The notes: generated by a model from the letters alone, not told the origin. Positions 1 to 8,314 are shown, numbered from the stretch's first letter. The stretch: DNA of 64,000 nt from an uncultured Eubacteriales bacterium (GCA_900079765.1 LT599017.1:2449766-2513765), one strand, 5' to 3'. Translations and numbers: made by a program.

Positions 1-1838
1 GCAAACTCATGTCGGCGCAGCTCCATGCCGGTCGAGATGGTGGTAATCGCGCTGGTCACGGCAATCAGAGACAGCATCCCGATAAAGCCATATCCAAACA
101 GCATGATAATCAGCACGATGTTCTGATTGATATGTGCCGATTGCGCTACATTTTGAATCTGGATGGTCTCGCCCAGCGGAAGAAGAAGCTCCTCCGCGCT
201 GTCGCAAAAGGCCTGCGGGTCCTGGGCGGTCACGGCATAGGCAGTTCGCGAATTATTCGCTTGGAATAGGGTACGGTATATGGATTCCGGCACCATAATG
301 TTAATCAAATTTCCGTTAAATATAATCGCCGGGATACTGTCAGGAATTTTATCTACAGTCGCGGCAATGGTTACATCTCCATAGGTCTTCTTTTCTTCAT
401 TTTCCCGTCCGCGCTCCAGGGGCAGCTTCGTGCCGACTGAAGCCTCATAGGGGACGAACTCCTGCACCTGGCCGTCCTTCCTTAGCGCACCGGTCGTATT
501 GATGAGAACGCCCGGAATTTCCCCTTCTTTAACCTGCGCCAGCGCCACAAAGTCGGCGTCCGGTATCGCATAGAGATTCAAGTCCCGCTCCGTCTCTCCT
601 TCAGCGCCAGAAAGCATTCTCTCTGTGACGAAGCCCTTTGGCGCGGTGGTGGAAAAACTGGTTTCTTGAACCTTTCTAAACGCTGCGTCCGGGATAGTAC
701 GAAGAAAGGCATCGGCCTTGTCCACCGTCTCCAAATCACCCTGGGTCATGACAAGCACATCAAAGTCAAGTCCGCCGTATTGCATTTCAGCGTCCTTCTT
801 CATAATGTCTACCAGCGACCACATACTCACGAACATGACCACACTCACGGTCAGACTGATGACAGTCGCGCGGTATTTTCCGCGGCTGCGCTTGAGGGAC
901 TTCGCCGCCAGGGTGCCCTCAAAGCCGAATAATTTACGCACCGCAGGAGAGGTTTTTATACGCTTTCCGCTGATCTTAATATCCTTTGTCTGTCGAATGG
1001 CTTCAATTGCCGTTGTTTTAGCCGCCTTTCGGGCGGGCAGCCATGCGGAGATAAGGATGGTGAGCAGCGCCACCAGCAAGGAGATTATAGGAATCAGCGG
1101 GTGAAATACTACCCTGAACGAGAATGTGCCATTATTTAGTCTGTTTAAATCCACCAGCAGATAATTGGTCACCCAGAGCACAAAGATGTCAATCAAAAAT
1201 CCAAGCGCAATCCCGAGCGGTATGGAGATCGCCGCCAGCGTAAGCGCTTCAAACAGAATGCTGCGCCCGATCTGTCCGCTCGTCGCGCCGATACTTTTGA
1301 GCAGCCCGAATTGCCGCACCCGCTCGGTAGCCGAGATATAAAAGGCGTTGGAAATTACGATAATTGAGCCCGTCATAATAATGGCAACGGCAATCACGGC
1401 AACTCCAATAAAGCCGACGATGACGCTCTTGTGTATCATGATGCCCTCCAGGCCCAAGAGCTCATAGTTTAGTCCGTATTTTTCTACGCCGAACTTCTGG
1501 GAAATCTGACTGGCAACATTATTCACATCGCGCCCGGGACTGGCAAAGCGAAGGTAGAGATTGACATGGCCGGGTGTATCGCTGTCCTTTGTATAGTGTG
1601 TGGAGAATATCTCCTCGCTTGAAATCTCCGTGGCAATTTCCTTAGTGACATTGGTATACACGACATGGTAATCGCCCTTTTGCTTTATCTGCCGCAGCAG
1701 CAAATCATGTACACTTGCGACAAAACCCGCTACCGCGCACACCATAGCCACCGACAGCATAATACCCATAATAGTCATTAGGGTCCGTGAGCGATTAAGC
1801 CGCAGATGCCGCACGGTGAGCCTGTTCACGATGTTCAT
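1..1838 (-). CDS. FtsX/MacB-type ABC transporter permease (partial, runs off the left edge)
   Basis: This is the membrane subunit of an ABC exporter-type system. Reading starts at ATG 1838, whose first bases overlap the TGA of the upstream ATPase gene (ATGA), and stays open for about 612 codons to the window edge. The N-terminus is a short cytoplasmic stretch followed by one membrane segment and a hydrophilic extracytoplasmic domain. A three-segment FtsX block follows, containing the family's usual run ISATERVRQFGLLKSIGAT. A second extracytoplasmic domain comes next, and the second FtsX block begins at the edge (GYGFIGMLSLIAVTSAITTI). The tandem FtsX layout fits MacB/antimicrobial-peptide-type permeases of Firmicutes. 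It is translationally coupled to its ATPase and lies downstream of a two-component system. The substrate is unknown; peptide sensing or detoxification is an inference from context. Confidence 0.9.
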   Translation of the reverse strand, partial: MNIVNRLTVRHLRLNRSRTLMTIMGIMLSVAMVCAVAGFVASVHDLLLRQIKQKGDYHVVYTNVTKEIATEISSEEIFSTHYTKDSDTPGHVNLYLRFASPGRDVNNVASQISQKFGVEKYGLNYELLGLEGIMIHKSVIVGFIGVAVIAVAIIMTGSIIVISNAFYISATERVRQFGLLKSIGATSGQIGRSILFEALTLAAISIPLGIALGFLIDIFVLWVTNYLLVDLNRLNNGTFSFRVVFHPLIPIISLLVALLTILISAWLPARKAAKTTAIEAIRQTKDIKISGKRIKTSPAVRKLFGFEGTLAAKSLKRSRGKYRATVISLTVSVVMFVSMWSLVDIMKKDAEMQYGGLDFDVLVMTQGDLETVDKADAFLRTIPDAAFRKVQETSFSTTAPKGFVTERMLSGAEGETERDLNLYAIPDADFVALAQVKEGEIPGVLINTTGALRKDGQVQEFVPYEASVGTKLPLERGRENEEKKTYGDVTIAATVDKIPDSIPAIIFNGNLINIMVPESIYRTLFQANNSRTAYAVTAQDPQAFCDSAEELLLPLGETIQIQNVAQSAHINQNIVLIIMLFGYGFIGMLSLIAVTSAITTISTGMELRRHEF

Positions 1839-2509
1839 GAGAGCGCCTCGTTTCTGGTGATGCGCCCGTCTTCAATGGCGATGACGCGGTCGGCCTGCAG
1901 AGCAATGCGCTCGTCATGTGTAATAACAAGCAAGGTCTGCCCATATTTTTTGTTGGACAAATGCAGGAGCTCCATGACCTCCTTGCTGTTTTTGCTGTCC
2001 AGGTTGCCTGTAGGTTCATCCGCCAAAATGATCGCCGGATTGGTAATAAGCGCCCGCCCGATGGATACGCGCTGCTGCTGCCCGCCCGAGAGCTGATTTG
2101 GCAGATGGGAAACGCGCTCGGTCAGACCGATGGTGGTGATAATTTCCAGGAGCCGTGCCTCGTCTACCTTACGTCCGTCCAAGAGCTGGGGCAAAGTAAT
2201 GTTCTCTTTGACGTCCAGCGTCGGGATCAGATTATAGAACTGGTAAATAAGGCCGATGTGCCGCCGCCGAAAGATCGCCAGATTGGACTCGTCCAGCGAA
2301 TAAATATCGGTGTTGTCAATGAGAACTTTTCCGTCTGTCGGCCTATCCACACCGCCGAGCAGATGTAAAAGCGTAGACTTTCCCGAGCCGCTCGACCCGA
2401 CAATCGCCACAAATTCGCCCTTGCGGACTGAGAACGACACGTTATCCAGCGCCTTTACCGCGGCGTCACCGGTTCCGTATATCTTTGATAAGTTTTTTAC
2501 CTCTAACAT
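1835..2509 (-). CDS. ABC transporter ATP-binding protein (MacB/LolD-like)
   Basis: This 224-residue ATPase subunit powers the permease encoded directly downstream. All signatures are present: Walker A GSSGSGKST (about residues 38-46), Q-loop near YQFYN (89-93), ABC signature LSGGQQQR (139-146), Walker B IILADEPTG (159-167) and an H-loop in VITHDE. Length and motifs fit the LolD/MacB/BceA group. It follows the histidine kinase gene after a 74-base gap that carries a palindrome, so it may have its own regulated promoter. Its stop codon overlaps the permease start. Confidence 0.95.
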   Translation of the reverse strand: MLEVKNLSKIYGTGDAAVKALDNVSFSVRKGEFVAIVGSSGSGKSTLLHLLGGVDRPTDGKVLIDNTDIYSLDESNLAIFRRRHIGLIYQFYNLIPTLDVKENITLPQLLDGRKVDEARLLEIITTIGLTERVSHLPNQLSGGQQQRVSIGRALITNPAIILADEPTGNLDSKNSKEVMELLHLSNKKYGQTLLVITHDERIALQADRVIAIEDGRITRNEALS

Positions 2510-2567
2510 CTTGTTTCACCTCGAGCCTATGATACCACCCAAACATGACCCCTCGGTGACGATGAAG

Positions 2568-2583
2568 GTGACAGTTTTGTCAC
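2568..2583 (-). promoter_or_regulatory. Candidate BceR-type response-regulator operator
   Basis: A perfect inverted repeat, GTGACA-N4-TGTCAC, sits just after the kinase stop codon and about 60 bases upstream of the ATPase start. The BceR/PsdR/YxdJ regulators of Firmicutes are known to recognise TNACA-N4-TGTAA boxes upstream of the ABC genes they control. The half-site and the spacing match that pattern, with TGTCA in place of TGTAA. On the minus strand a further GTCACC repeat follows 12 bases on. Binding is inferred. Confidence 0.5.
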
Positions 2584-3585
2584 TTACCGATACAGCTTCA
2601 GCGTGAATATGGCGCCGTTGTCATTCATGGCATCGATGTCCCCGTTTTGCTTACGCAGGATGGTACGGCTCATGGCAAGACCGATGCCCACGCTGTTTGC
2701 GTCCTCCGCTATTGATGGATGCTTTTTATTACCGCGATAGAAGCGCTTGAACAGATGAGGCAGATCCGCGTTGTCGATGCCGGGGCCATTGTCACGCACC
2801 TGGATGAAGGTATAGAGCAGGTTTTTGCCATAGGCAATGTCAATGACGGTACCAATTGGAGTGTTTTCGACAGCGTTTTTGATGATGTTGCCAAGGGCCT
2901 CCACGGTCCAGTTCGGATCGCATTGGACAAGGGTGTCCTCACCGTGGACATGAACGGTCTGTTCCTTGATTTCTATGGGGATGAGCATTGTGGAGAGCGC
3001 CTTTTTGATTAGCTCAGAGAGCAGAATAGGCGTTTTTGTAAGCGCCGCGGCATCGGCATCCAGTCTGGCCAGCTTAAGCAAAGTCAGCACCAGCCATTCC
3101 ATCCTGTCAAGTCCCTGCCGCATAGAGGCAAGGAATTCCCTGCGTTTTTCCGGAGGCAGGTGCTCCTCCTCCAATAAGTCCGCCATGATACCGAGGGAGG
3201 TAAGCGGGGTTTTTAGCTGGTGGGAGATATCCGATAAGGCCGCCGCAAGCTCCGATTTATCCAGTTTCAACGCGTCTGCTTGCTCGGTCAAAGCGTTGGC
3301 AGCCTTGTAAATCTCATTTTTCAGAATGCTCAGCTCTCCCTCACTGTTATCACGAATATCCAGCAGAACCTCACCATTGGCGACTCTCTGTAGATAAAGG
3401 CTCAGCTCCGCAATCTCATGGTACTGCTGCCGTGTGAACAGGATGCTGACCGACAATACGCCCATACAGCCCAAAAAGCAAAATAATCCCGACCAGGGAT
3501 TGACCGCCAGACAAGCTCCGGTGGCTACAAGGCAAATGCCGGCGGCCACAACAAGAAACGTTCGAAAGACTTTATTCCGCAACAT
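2584..3585 (-). CDS. Sensor histidine kinase, short-loop (intramembrane-sensing) type
   Basis: This 333-residue membrane kinase has two hydrophobic segments (about 8-28 and 34-51) separated by only a few residues, as in BceS-type intramembrane-sensing kinases. The H-box is SHQLKTPLTS with the phospho-acceptor His122. The N-box is NIIKNAVENT (about 233-242), G1 is DNGPGI (265-270), the F-box is LFKRFYRG and G2 is GIGLAMS (about 300-306). With almost no external loop it probably senses through a partner, plausibly the adjacent ABC transporter (inference). One base separates it from the response regulator stop codon, so the two are co-transcribed. Confidence 0.92.
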   Translation of the reverse strand: MLRNKVFRTFLVVAAGICLVATGACLAVNPWSGLFCFLGCMGVLSVSILFTRQQYHEIAELSLYLQRVANGEVLLDIRDNSEGELSILKNEIYKAANALTEQADALKLDKSELAAALSDISHQLKTPLTSLGIMADLLEEEHLPPEKRREFLASMRQGLDRMEWLVLTLLKLARLDADAAALTKTPILLSELIKKALSTMLIPIEIKEQTVHVHGEDTLVQCDPNWTVEALGNIIKNAVENTPIGTVIDIAYGKNLLYTFIQVRDNGPGIDNADLPHLFKRFYRGNKKHPSIAEDANSVGIGLAMSRTILRKQNGDIDAMNDNGAIFTLKLYR

Positions 3586-3586
3586 A

Positions 3587-4264
3587 TCAGTCCCCTGCCT
3601 TGTAGCCCAGCCCGCGCACGGTCAGGATAATTCGTGGATTTTGGGGATCATCCCCCAGCTTTTCACGCAGACGTTTCATATACACCGAAAGGGTGTTGTC
3701 ATTGACAAAATTCCCGGCCGCATCCCACAGGCATTCCAATATCTGATTGCGCGACAAAACCTGCCCTTTATTGTGTGCAAAGGTCAGGAGCAGCTTGTAC
3801 TCCAATGCGGTCAGGGTGATTTCCGTATTATTTCTATAAACCTTTGCCTTTGCCGTATCAATTTTGACATCGCCGATGGGTATGTCGCCCGAGGCATCCG
3901 ACCTACGCCGCAAAACAGCCTTCATGCGCGCAATCAGCTCCCGCACCCGAAACGGCTTTGCGATATAGTCGTCCGCGCCCAGCTCCAGGCCCTTGACGGT
4001 ATTGCCCTCATCATCGGCCGCGGTGACGAAAATAACAGGTATGTCCGATACCTGCTTGACGCGCTCAAACACCGAAAAACCGTCTCCGTCCGGCAGAGAT
4101 AAATCAAGCAGCGCAAGCGAGAACGGCTCGGCCTCCAAGGCACGGAGCGCACCCTCAGCATCTGGGCAATGCGTTACGGCATAGCCCTCGGTTTCCAATG
4201 CGTAAACGAGCCCCGATGCTATCATCGCATCGTCTTCTACGAACAGAATATGCAGCAAGCCCAT
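3587..4264 (-). CDS. OmpR/PhoB-family response regulator
   Basis: This DNA-binding response regulator is about 225 residues long. The receiver domain has the acidic pair in FVEDDAM, the phospho-acceptor Asp near residue 54 in ALLDLSLPDGDG, the conserved Thr/Ala in VTAADD, and Lys in YIAKPF. A C-terminal winged helix follows, with LTALEYKLL and a recognition helix region around NDNTLSVYMKRLREKLGDD. It is the first gene of the four-gene minus-strand run (regulator, kinase, ATPase, permease). GTG at 4267 is an alternative start one codon upstream; ATG 4264 is preferred only as the commoner codon. The likely target is the palindrome upstream of the ATPase gene. Confidence 0.93.
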   Translation of the reverse strand: MGLLHILFVEDDAMIASGLVYALETEGYAVTHCPDAEGALRALEAEPFSLALLDLSLPDGDGFSVFERVKQVSDIPVIFVTAADDEGNTVKGLELGADDYIAKPFRVRELIARMKAVLRRRSDASGDIPIGDVKIDTAKAKVYRNNTEITLTALEYKLLLTFAHNKGQVLSRNQILECLWDAAGNFVNDNTLSVYMKRLREKLGDDPQNPRIILTVRGLGYKAGD

Positions 4265-4282
4265 CACCCCTTATGTGCTCCT

Positions 4283-4311
4283 ATCATAATTTACATTGTT
4301 TAATAATGCAA
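4283..4311 (-). promoter_or_regulatory. sigmaA-type promoter of the two-component operon
   Basis: Read on the minus strand, TTGCAT (4311-4306) and TATGAT (4288-4283) are separated by exactly 17 bases. The expected start of transcription is near 4276, giving a leader of only about a dozen bases before the response regulator gene. Confidence 0.6.
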
Positions 4312-4407
4312 GTAAGACACAAATCTTTTATAAATTCCTTTGCTGCCATAAACGTGGCAGCGTGTCCTCCCAGATTAATTCACTCTTTTAATACAATCAA
4401 TCAGTAT

Positions 4408-4676
4408 ATGAGACTAATCATGAGCGTTCGCCCTAAAGAACCGCATCATTATCTTGTTAGTATAGGTGTCCGGCCGGAATTTCAAAAAAAGGGTTTGCCA
4501 GAAAAATGCTGGATCATATACATGAAAAAGTAGATATAGACCCAAAATCTATAGGTATTGATGTGGACATGGAAAATCCTGAAAATGTTAAGCTCTATAA
4601 ACATTTAGGCTATAAGGAACTTGGAAATTTAACTATTTACTGCATGTTTAGACCAAAGTGCCGGCAAAAATCCTGA
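4408..4676 (+). pseudogene. Decayed GNAT-family N-acetyltransferase (C-terminal half, frameshifted)
   Basis: The stretch between the two-component operon and the next gene encodes the acetyl-CoA-binding half of a GNAT enzyme, but in two frames. The frame beginning at 4408 gives YLVSIGVRPEFQKKGL, the family's beta4/alpha3 region with an R/Q-x-x-K-G-L loop. It then shifts near 4495-4505. The frame from about 4502 resumes with RKMLDHIHEKVD, then VKLYKHLGYKELG, and stops at 4674-4676. The N-terminal half is missing. One frameshift plus truncation makes it non-functional. The rest of 4268-4795 holds the promoter of the minus operon and nothing else recognised. Confidence 0.7.
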
Positions 4677-4795
4677 ATTTAATCTAATATGGATAAATAG
4701 TGCTTATACCATGCCTCCGAGGATCTACCAGATTCGACTTTTCAAAGAGACGAAAAAGCGTTATGATTATGAAAAGTTTAGAGTGAAGGGTCGAA

Positions 4796-5275
4796 ATGAA
4801 CACCATGAGGCAAAAATATACCAGGTCTCAAGTGGTACTTGAAATCATTGCAGTCTTAATCATCCTTGCTACCGCTGCCTTTCTGCTGACCCGCTGGCCA
4901 CTGATTCCGGAGCAGATCCCCGGTCATTATAATGCTGCCGGACAAGTGGATCGGTGGGGCGATAGATCCGAAATTCTTGCACTACCGGCTGTAGGGAGTC
5001 TTTTATATGGACTGTTAACGGTCATCTCCTGTTTCCCCTCGCTGTGGAATGTGCCGGTTACCATAACAGAGGATAATAAGCCGGGCGTATTCAGCAGGAT
5101 GAAAACAATGCTGCTCGTGCTGAAAGCGGAGATGCTGGCTGTTTTCGGTTTCTTGGCAGTCAATACCTCTATGGCAATGCCTCTTCCCGGTTGGTTTCTT
5201 CCCATCACGCTGGCTATTGTCTTCGGATCCGTGCTTTTTTCAGTAATTGATGTCCATAGGTATGCAAAAAGATAG
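4796..5275 (+). CDS. DUF1648 domain membrane protein
   Basis: This 159-residue integral membrane protein has four likely membrane segments (about 15-33, 58-78, 105-122 and 132-150). Between the first two lies the DUF1648 signature: WPLIPEQIPGHYNAAGQVDRW. This domain is found in SdpI-type immunity proteins and many uncharacterised membrane proteins; here only the short form is present, without a C-terminal SdpI domain. A second in-frame ATG occurs three codons downstream. It is followed immediately by the corA-type gene on the same strand, so co-transcription is likely. Function unknown. Confidence 0.8.
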   Translation: MNTMRQKYTRSQVVLEIIAVLIILATAAFLLTRWPLIPEQIPGHYNAAGQVDRWGDRSEILALPAVGSLLYGLLTVISCFPSLWNVPVTITEDNKPGVFSRMKTMLLVLKAEMLAVFGFLAVNTSMAMPLPGWFLPITLAIVFGSVLFSVIDVHRYAKR

Positions 5276-5294
5276 AAAAAATGAGGTCTTAATT

Positions 5295-6293
5295 ATGAAT
5301 ACGCCTGCTGACGTGATTGAAGTCATAGAATATAACCAGGCTTCCTATCGGACCTATATGGTCAATATGGAGAATGCGGCAGATATAGAGGAATTGGCGA
5401 AGATTCCGGACTCCTGTATTCGCTGGATTAATGCAGACGGCTTGTGCTCGGAAACCGCACTGGCCGCTCTTGGCCGCGCTTTTGACATACACTCCCTGGT
5501 CTTGCGAAATATATCCGATACCACACAGCGTGCAAAAGTTGAAGAGTACCAAAGCTGTCTGTATATTGCCGGCAAGATGCTTTTCTTCTCAAACAATGAA
5601 TTGATTGTTGAGCATATGAGTTTTATCCTCGGGCCCCGCTATGTGATTACTGTTGGCGAAACGAAGGGAGATGTATTTGAGAATATTCGTACTCATATCG
5701 CTGCAGAGGGATCGTCTGTCAGAAATTCCGGCGCGGATTACCTGCTGTATCTGATGCTTGATGCGCTGGCTGAGGGCTACTTCACGGTTCTGGAAACAGT
5801 CAAGGAAAACATCGACACGCTGGAAGATCGGGTTATGACAAAAACAGAACAGGAGCATTTGCAGCAGATCCAAAATATAAAAAGAGAACTTATCCGCGTC
5901 AGTAAATGTATTTGGCCACTCAGAGATGTTGCATCTTTGCTGGGAAGAGAATCTTTGGCATTGATCCGTCCAACTACCGAACCGTATCTCAGGGATGTTT
6001 ACAGCCATATCGTGCAGGCTATTGACACAACCGAGACCTGCCGCGATCTTCTTTCAGGTCTTGCGGATCTTCACATCTCCAACACAAGCTACAAACTCAA
6101 TGAAATCATGAAGGTTTTAACCATCATTTCCACCATTTTTATTCCGTTGACTTTTATTGCCGGCGTGTACGGTATGAACTTCCTTTATATGCCGGAGCTT
6201 CAGTTTAAGTGGGGATATGGCATCGTATGGGCTGTAATGCTTATAGTCGCAGGCTGCATGATTTATTATTTCAAGAAGAAGAAATGGTTTTAA
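5295..6293 (+). CDS. corA: CorA-family divalent cation transporter
   Basis: This 332-residue magnesium/cobalt-type channel has a large N-terminal cytoplasmic domain with long helices (about 1-265). Two C-terminal membrane segments follow, and the diagnostic YGMNF motif ends the first (GMN at about residues 293-295). A lysine-rich tail (FKKKKWF) ends the protein, as usual for CorA. The start is set at 5295 because GAGG lies eight bases upstream; the frame is open from 5247, which would overlap the previous gene. CorA proteins form pentameric inner-membrane channels. The N-terminal domain is divergent, so ion preference cannot be stated. Confidence 0.92.
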   Translation: MNTPADVIEVIEYNQASYRTYMVNMENAADIEELAKIPDSCIRWINADGLCSETALAALGRAFDIHSLVLRNISDTTQRAKVEEYQSCLYIAGKMLFFSNNELIVEHMSFILGPRYVITVGETKGDVFENIRTHIAAEGSSVRNSGADYLLYLMLDALAEGYFTVLETVKENIDTLEDRVMTKTEQEHLQQIQNIKRELIRVSKCIWPLRDVASLLGRESLALIRPTTEPYLRDVYSHIVQAIDTTETCRDLLSGLADLHISNTSYKLNEIMKVLTIISTIFIPLTFIAGVYGMNFLYMPELQFKWGYGIVWAVMLIVAGCMIYYFKKKKWF

Positions 6294-6327
6294 CTTTGGA
6301 TAATAAGAGCTTTAGCAGAGTTAACGT

Positions 6328-6600
6328 ATGGAACAATTGCTGATAATTGCGGCAATTATGATCGGCACGCTTGCATTCTTCTACCTGCTTATTTTTAAAA
6401 TTCTCGGGTTAAGGATCATCAGCTCCAACGAAGAGCAGTGGTGGAGAAATGGTGGAGTCGGAAGGCTCGTTAAAGACGCCATGATCGTTTTGAACGGAGA
6501 AACGGGATACGCCCCGAACTGCAGCGCGGCGGTATCCAGTTTAAGATCGCGCTCCTGTACAAATACAAAGGGAGTCAATCGTTTAAGATTGACTCCCTTT
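6328..6600 (+). pseudogene. Decayed SPFH/flotillin-like gene (N-terminal fragment, frameshifted)
   Basis: The frame begins at ATG 6328 with a single membrane helix (LLIIAAIMIGTLAFFYLLIF). It continues into WWRNGG and KDAMIVLNGETGYAP, which matches the N-terminal region of large SPFH-domain proteins (typically IALNGEAGYQPDLLRGG). One frameshift near 6520 is needed to keep the homology: the adjacent frame reads ELQRGGIQFKIALLYKYK and then stops inside the hairpin at 6567-6600. The rest of the roughly 500-residue protein is absent. It starts 34 bases after corA, so it was probably once in the same operon. Confidence 0.65.
6567..6600. terminator. Perfect 14-bp stem, rho-independent-type terminator
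   Basis: AAAGGGAGTCAATC pairs perfectly with its complement around a six-base loop. On the minus strand the stem is followed by T-rich sequence, so it would end the FMN reductase transcript (stop at 6617). It may also act on rightward transcription from corA. Confidence 0.75.
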
Positions 6601-6616
6601 AAATACTATTAAAAAA

Positions 6617-7165
6617 TCAAGAAAGCTTTTCGATCCAAGCCACAAAAGCGCTTATGAAACTGTCAATGAACGCTTTTGTATCCGCATTGCTCAATGAGCC
6701 GTTTTCATCGATCAAAGTGTGGTAAGAACCAATATAAGCTTCCGGCTGGGCAAGGGTCAACACATTCAGAAAGGCGAGTACCTGACGTAAGTGGTGATTT
6801 GCCCCAAATCCGCCGATCCCTCCGGGGGACTGGCTGATGATCGCCCCCGGCTTACCGTTCCAGACATTCTTACCATAAGGACGCGACCCTACATCCAGTG
6901 CGTTTTTCAGAGCCGCGGGAATCGAACGGTTATGCTCCGGCGTGATGAAGAGCACCCCGTCCAAGGCCTGTATTTCATCGCGGAATATAGCGTATTCTTT
7001 CGGATCAGCGCCGTCAAAGTCCTGATTATAAAGGGGGAGTTCGCTGATATCGATCGCTTTAAACTCCACCCCTGCCGGCGCGTGACTCTTGATATACTCG
7101 GCGATGCTTCCGGAAAAAGAGTTTTTTCTCAAACTGCCCGTAATAATTCCAACTGTTTTACTCAT
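6617..7165 (-). CDS. NADPH-dependent FMN reductase family protein
   Basis: This 182-residue flavodoxin-fold oxidoreductase has the FMN phosphate-binding loop GSLRKNSFS (residues 10-18) near the N-terminus. The family's second flavin motif is TPEHNRSIPAALKNALD (usually TPEYN-x-S-I-P). SQSPGGIGGF follows, as in azoreductase/chromate-reductase-like members. It reduces FMN-bound substrates such as quinones with NAD(P)H; the physiological substrate is unknown. It is the last gene of the Rrf2 / NAD(P)-binding / FMN reductase run, 31 bases after the previous gene, which suggests a role in electrophile or quinone stress. Confidence 0.9.
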   Translation of the reverse strand: MSKTVGIITGSLRKNSFSGSIAEYIKSHAPAGVEFKAIDISELPLYNQDFDGADPKEYAIFRDEIQALDGVLFITPEHNRSIPAALKNALDVGSRPYGKNVWNGKPGAIISQSPGGIGGFGANHHLRQVLAFLNVLTLAQPEAYIGSYHTLIDENGSLSNADTKAFIDSFISAFVAWIEKLS

Positions 7166-7196
7166 AATTAAATACCTCCATTTATGTTTTAAAAAA

Positions 7197-7838
7197 CTAC
7201 TGATTGCATACTGTGAATCTTGTGCGGATAAACTGCGGCCTTTCTATTTCGTCCAAAATCGCAACTGCCATCGTTCCGCTCGTTACAATTGATTTCCCGT
7301 TTGCGGAGCTAAGCAGATGATCCTTGCCCAGAACAGGAGCCGTCGCTTCCCCGGGAACAAATTCTGCTGAGGGCGATACCCCCACCCAGTTGACGTTTTC
7401 GATGCTCTGCAGGAAACGAAGGGTCTTGTAAGCCTCAATGGGAATAGAAATCCAGGAATCTGCGTTCGGAGCCGTTTTTATGGTATCCAAAAACAGGTTT
7501 CCTTCCTGATCGAGTAAACTTCCTGCTCCAAGTATAAAGAATAACCTTGGGCGTTCCGTTTCTCTGAACAGGGCAATGAGTTTTGCCGCCAGATCAAGAT
7601 GCAGATATGCTTTATCCGGGGATGTTGAAAACGCGTTGATAATAACATCAAAGCCGTCGATATCTGATCTTGATAAATCAAATGCATCTTTCTCGATTAT
7701 TTTTACGTCTCTCCCCAACAAGGAAACGGCTTTGTCTTTGTTTCGCACAATAGCAGTTACTTCATGTCCACGTGATACACTCTCTTTGTAAAGGGCAGTG
7801 CCGGCCATGCCTGTTGCTCCGATAATTGCGAGTCTCAT
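7197..7838 (-). CDS. Atypical SDR, NAD(P)H-binding protein (YwnB-like)
   Basis: This 213-residue Rossmann-fold protein has the NmrA/atypical SDR dinucleotide motif GATGMAG (about residues 7-13). VTAIVRNKDKA follows the second strand and FSTSP the fourth. The start is placed at ATG 7838 because AGGAGGG lies six bases upstream; a longer frame upstream would overlap the regulator gene. The pairing with an Rrf2 regulator is the ywnA-ywnB arrangement of Bacillus subtilis. No catalytic Tyr-x-x-x-Lys is evident, as is normal for this group. Probably a quinone or redox-related NAD(P)H-dependent enzyme. Confidence 0.85.
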   Translation of the reverse strand: MRLAIIGATGMAGTALYKESVSRGHEVTAIVRNKDKAVSLLGRDVKIIEKDAFDLSRSDIDGFDVIINAFSTSPDKAYLHLDLAAKLIALFRETERPRLFFILGAGSLLDQEGNLFLDTIKTAPNADSWISIPIEAYKTLRFLQSIENVNWVGVSPSAEFVPGEATAPVLGKDHLLSSANGKSIVTSGTMAVAILDEIERPQFIRTRFTVCNQ

Positions 7839-7854
7839 AGATATCCCTCCTAGT

Positions 7855-8265
7855 TCATGCAATAAATTCTTTTGTGATGTCGGCCAAAGTAATGGCAGAC
7901 ATTTCATCTTCTGCGGCGCTTTGGATATTACCATATAAACGTTTCAAGGTGCTTTCAATCTTCGCCCCCACGGGGCATTTGTGATTGGTATTGCTGTGAA
8001 TGCCAAACAGATCTAAGTTTTCTTCTACGGCCAAAAATATATCCAGCAGCGTAATATCCTCTGCTTTTTTTGCGAGCCCTGTAACGCCAATCTTCGTGCT
8101 TGTTTTGATCAACTGCGCTTTCTTCAGCCGGCTCATCAAACGCCGGACAAGCGCCGGATTGGTGTTAATGCTGGAGGCGATATACTCCGAAGTAACAGGC
8201 TGATCCTGTGTCAATGTAATTACACTCAAAATATGGATGCTGACCGATAATTTCGTAGAATACAT
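7855..8265 (-). CDS. Rrf2-family transcriptional regulator (YwnA-like)
   Basis: This 136-residue regulator has an N-terminal winged helix-turn-helix (about 1-60, with TSEYIASSINTNPALVRRL as helix-turn-helix). A dimerisation helix follows, plus a single cysteine in the loop NHKCPVGAKIE; a lone Cys there is typical of the YwnA-type subgroup and differs from three-Cys iron-sulfur IscR/NsrR members. ATG 8265 is chosen because AAGGTGG lies just upstream; GTG 8274 is possible. It is first in its operon, so it probably represses its own promoter, which carries an inverted repeat across the -10 box. The inducer is unknown; thiol-reactive compounds are plausible. Confidence 0.88.
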   Translation of the reverse strand: MYSTKLSVSIHILSVITLTQDQPVTSEYIASSINTNPALVRRLMSRLKKAQLIKTSTKIGVTGLAKKAEDITLLDIFLAVEENLDLFGIHSNTNHKCPVGAKIESTLKRLYGNIQSAAEDEMSAITLADITKEFIA

Positions 8266-8279
8266 AGGCGCCACCTTTT

Positions 8280-8314
8280 GTAACCATTATAGTTACTAAT
8301 ACTCCGGTTGTCAA
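8280..8314 (-). promoter_or_regulatory. Consensus sigmaA promoter with overlapping operator
   Basis: On the minus strand TTGACA (8314-8309) and TATAAT (8291-8286) are 17 bases apart, both perfect consensus. GTAAC-N7-GTTAC (8296-8280) is an inverted repeat lying right across the -10 box, a natural place for the Rrf2 protein to block transcription. The operator is inferred. Confidence 0.75.
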
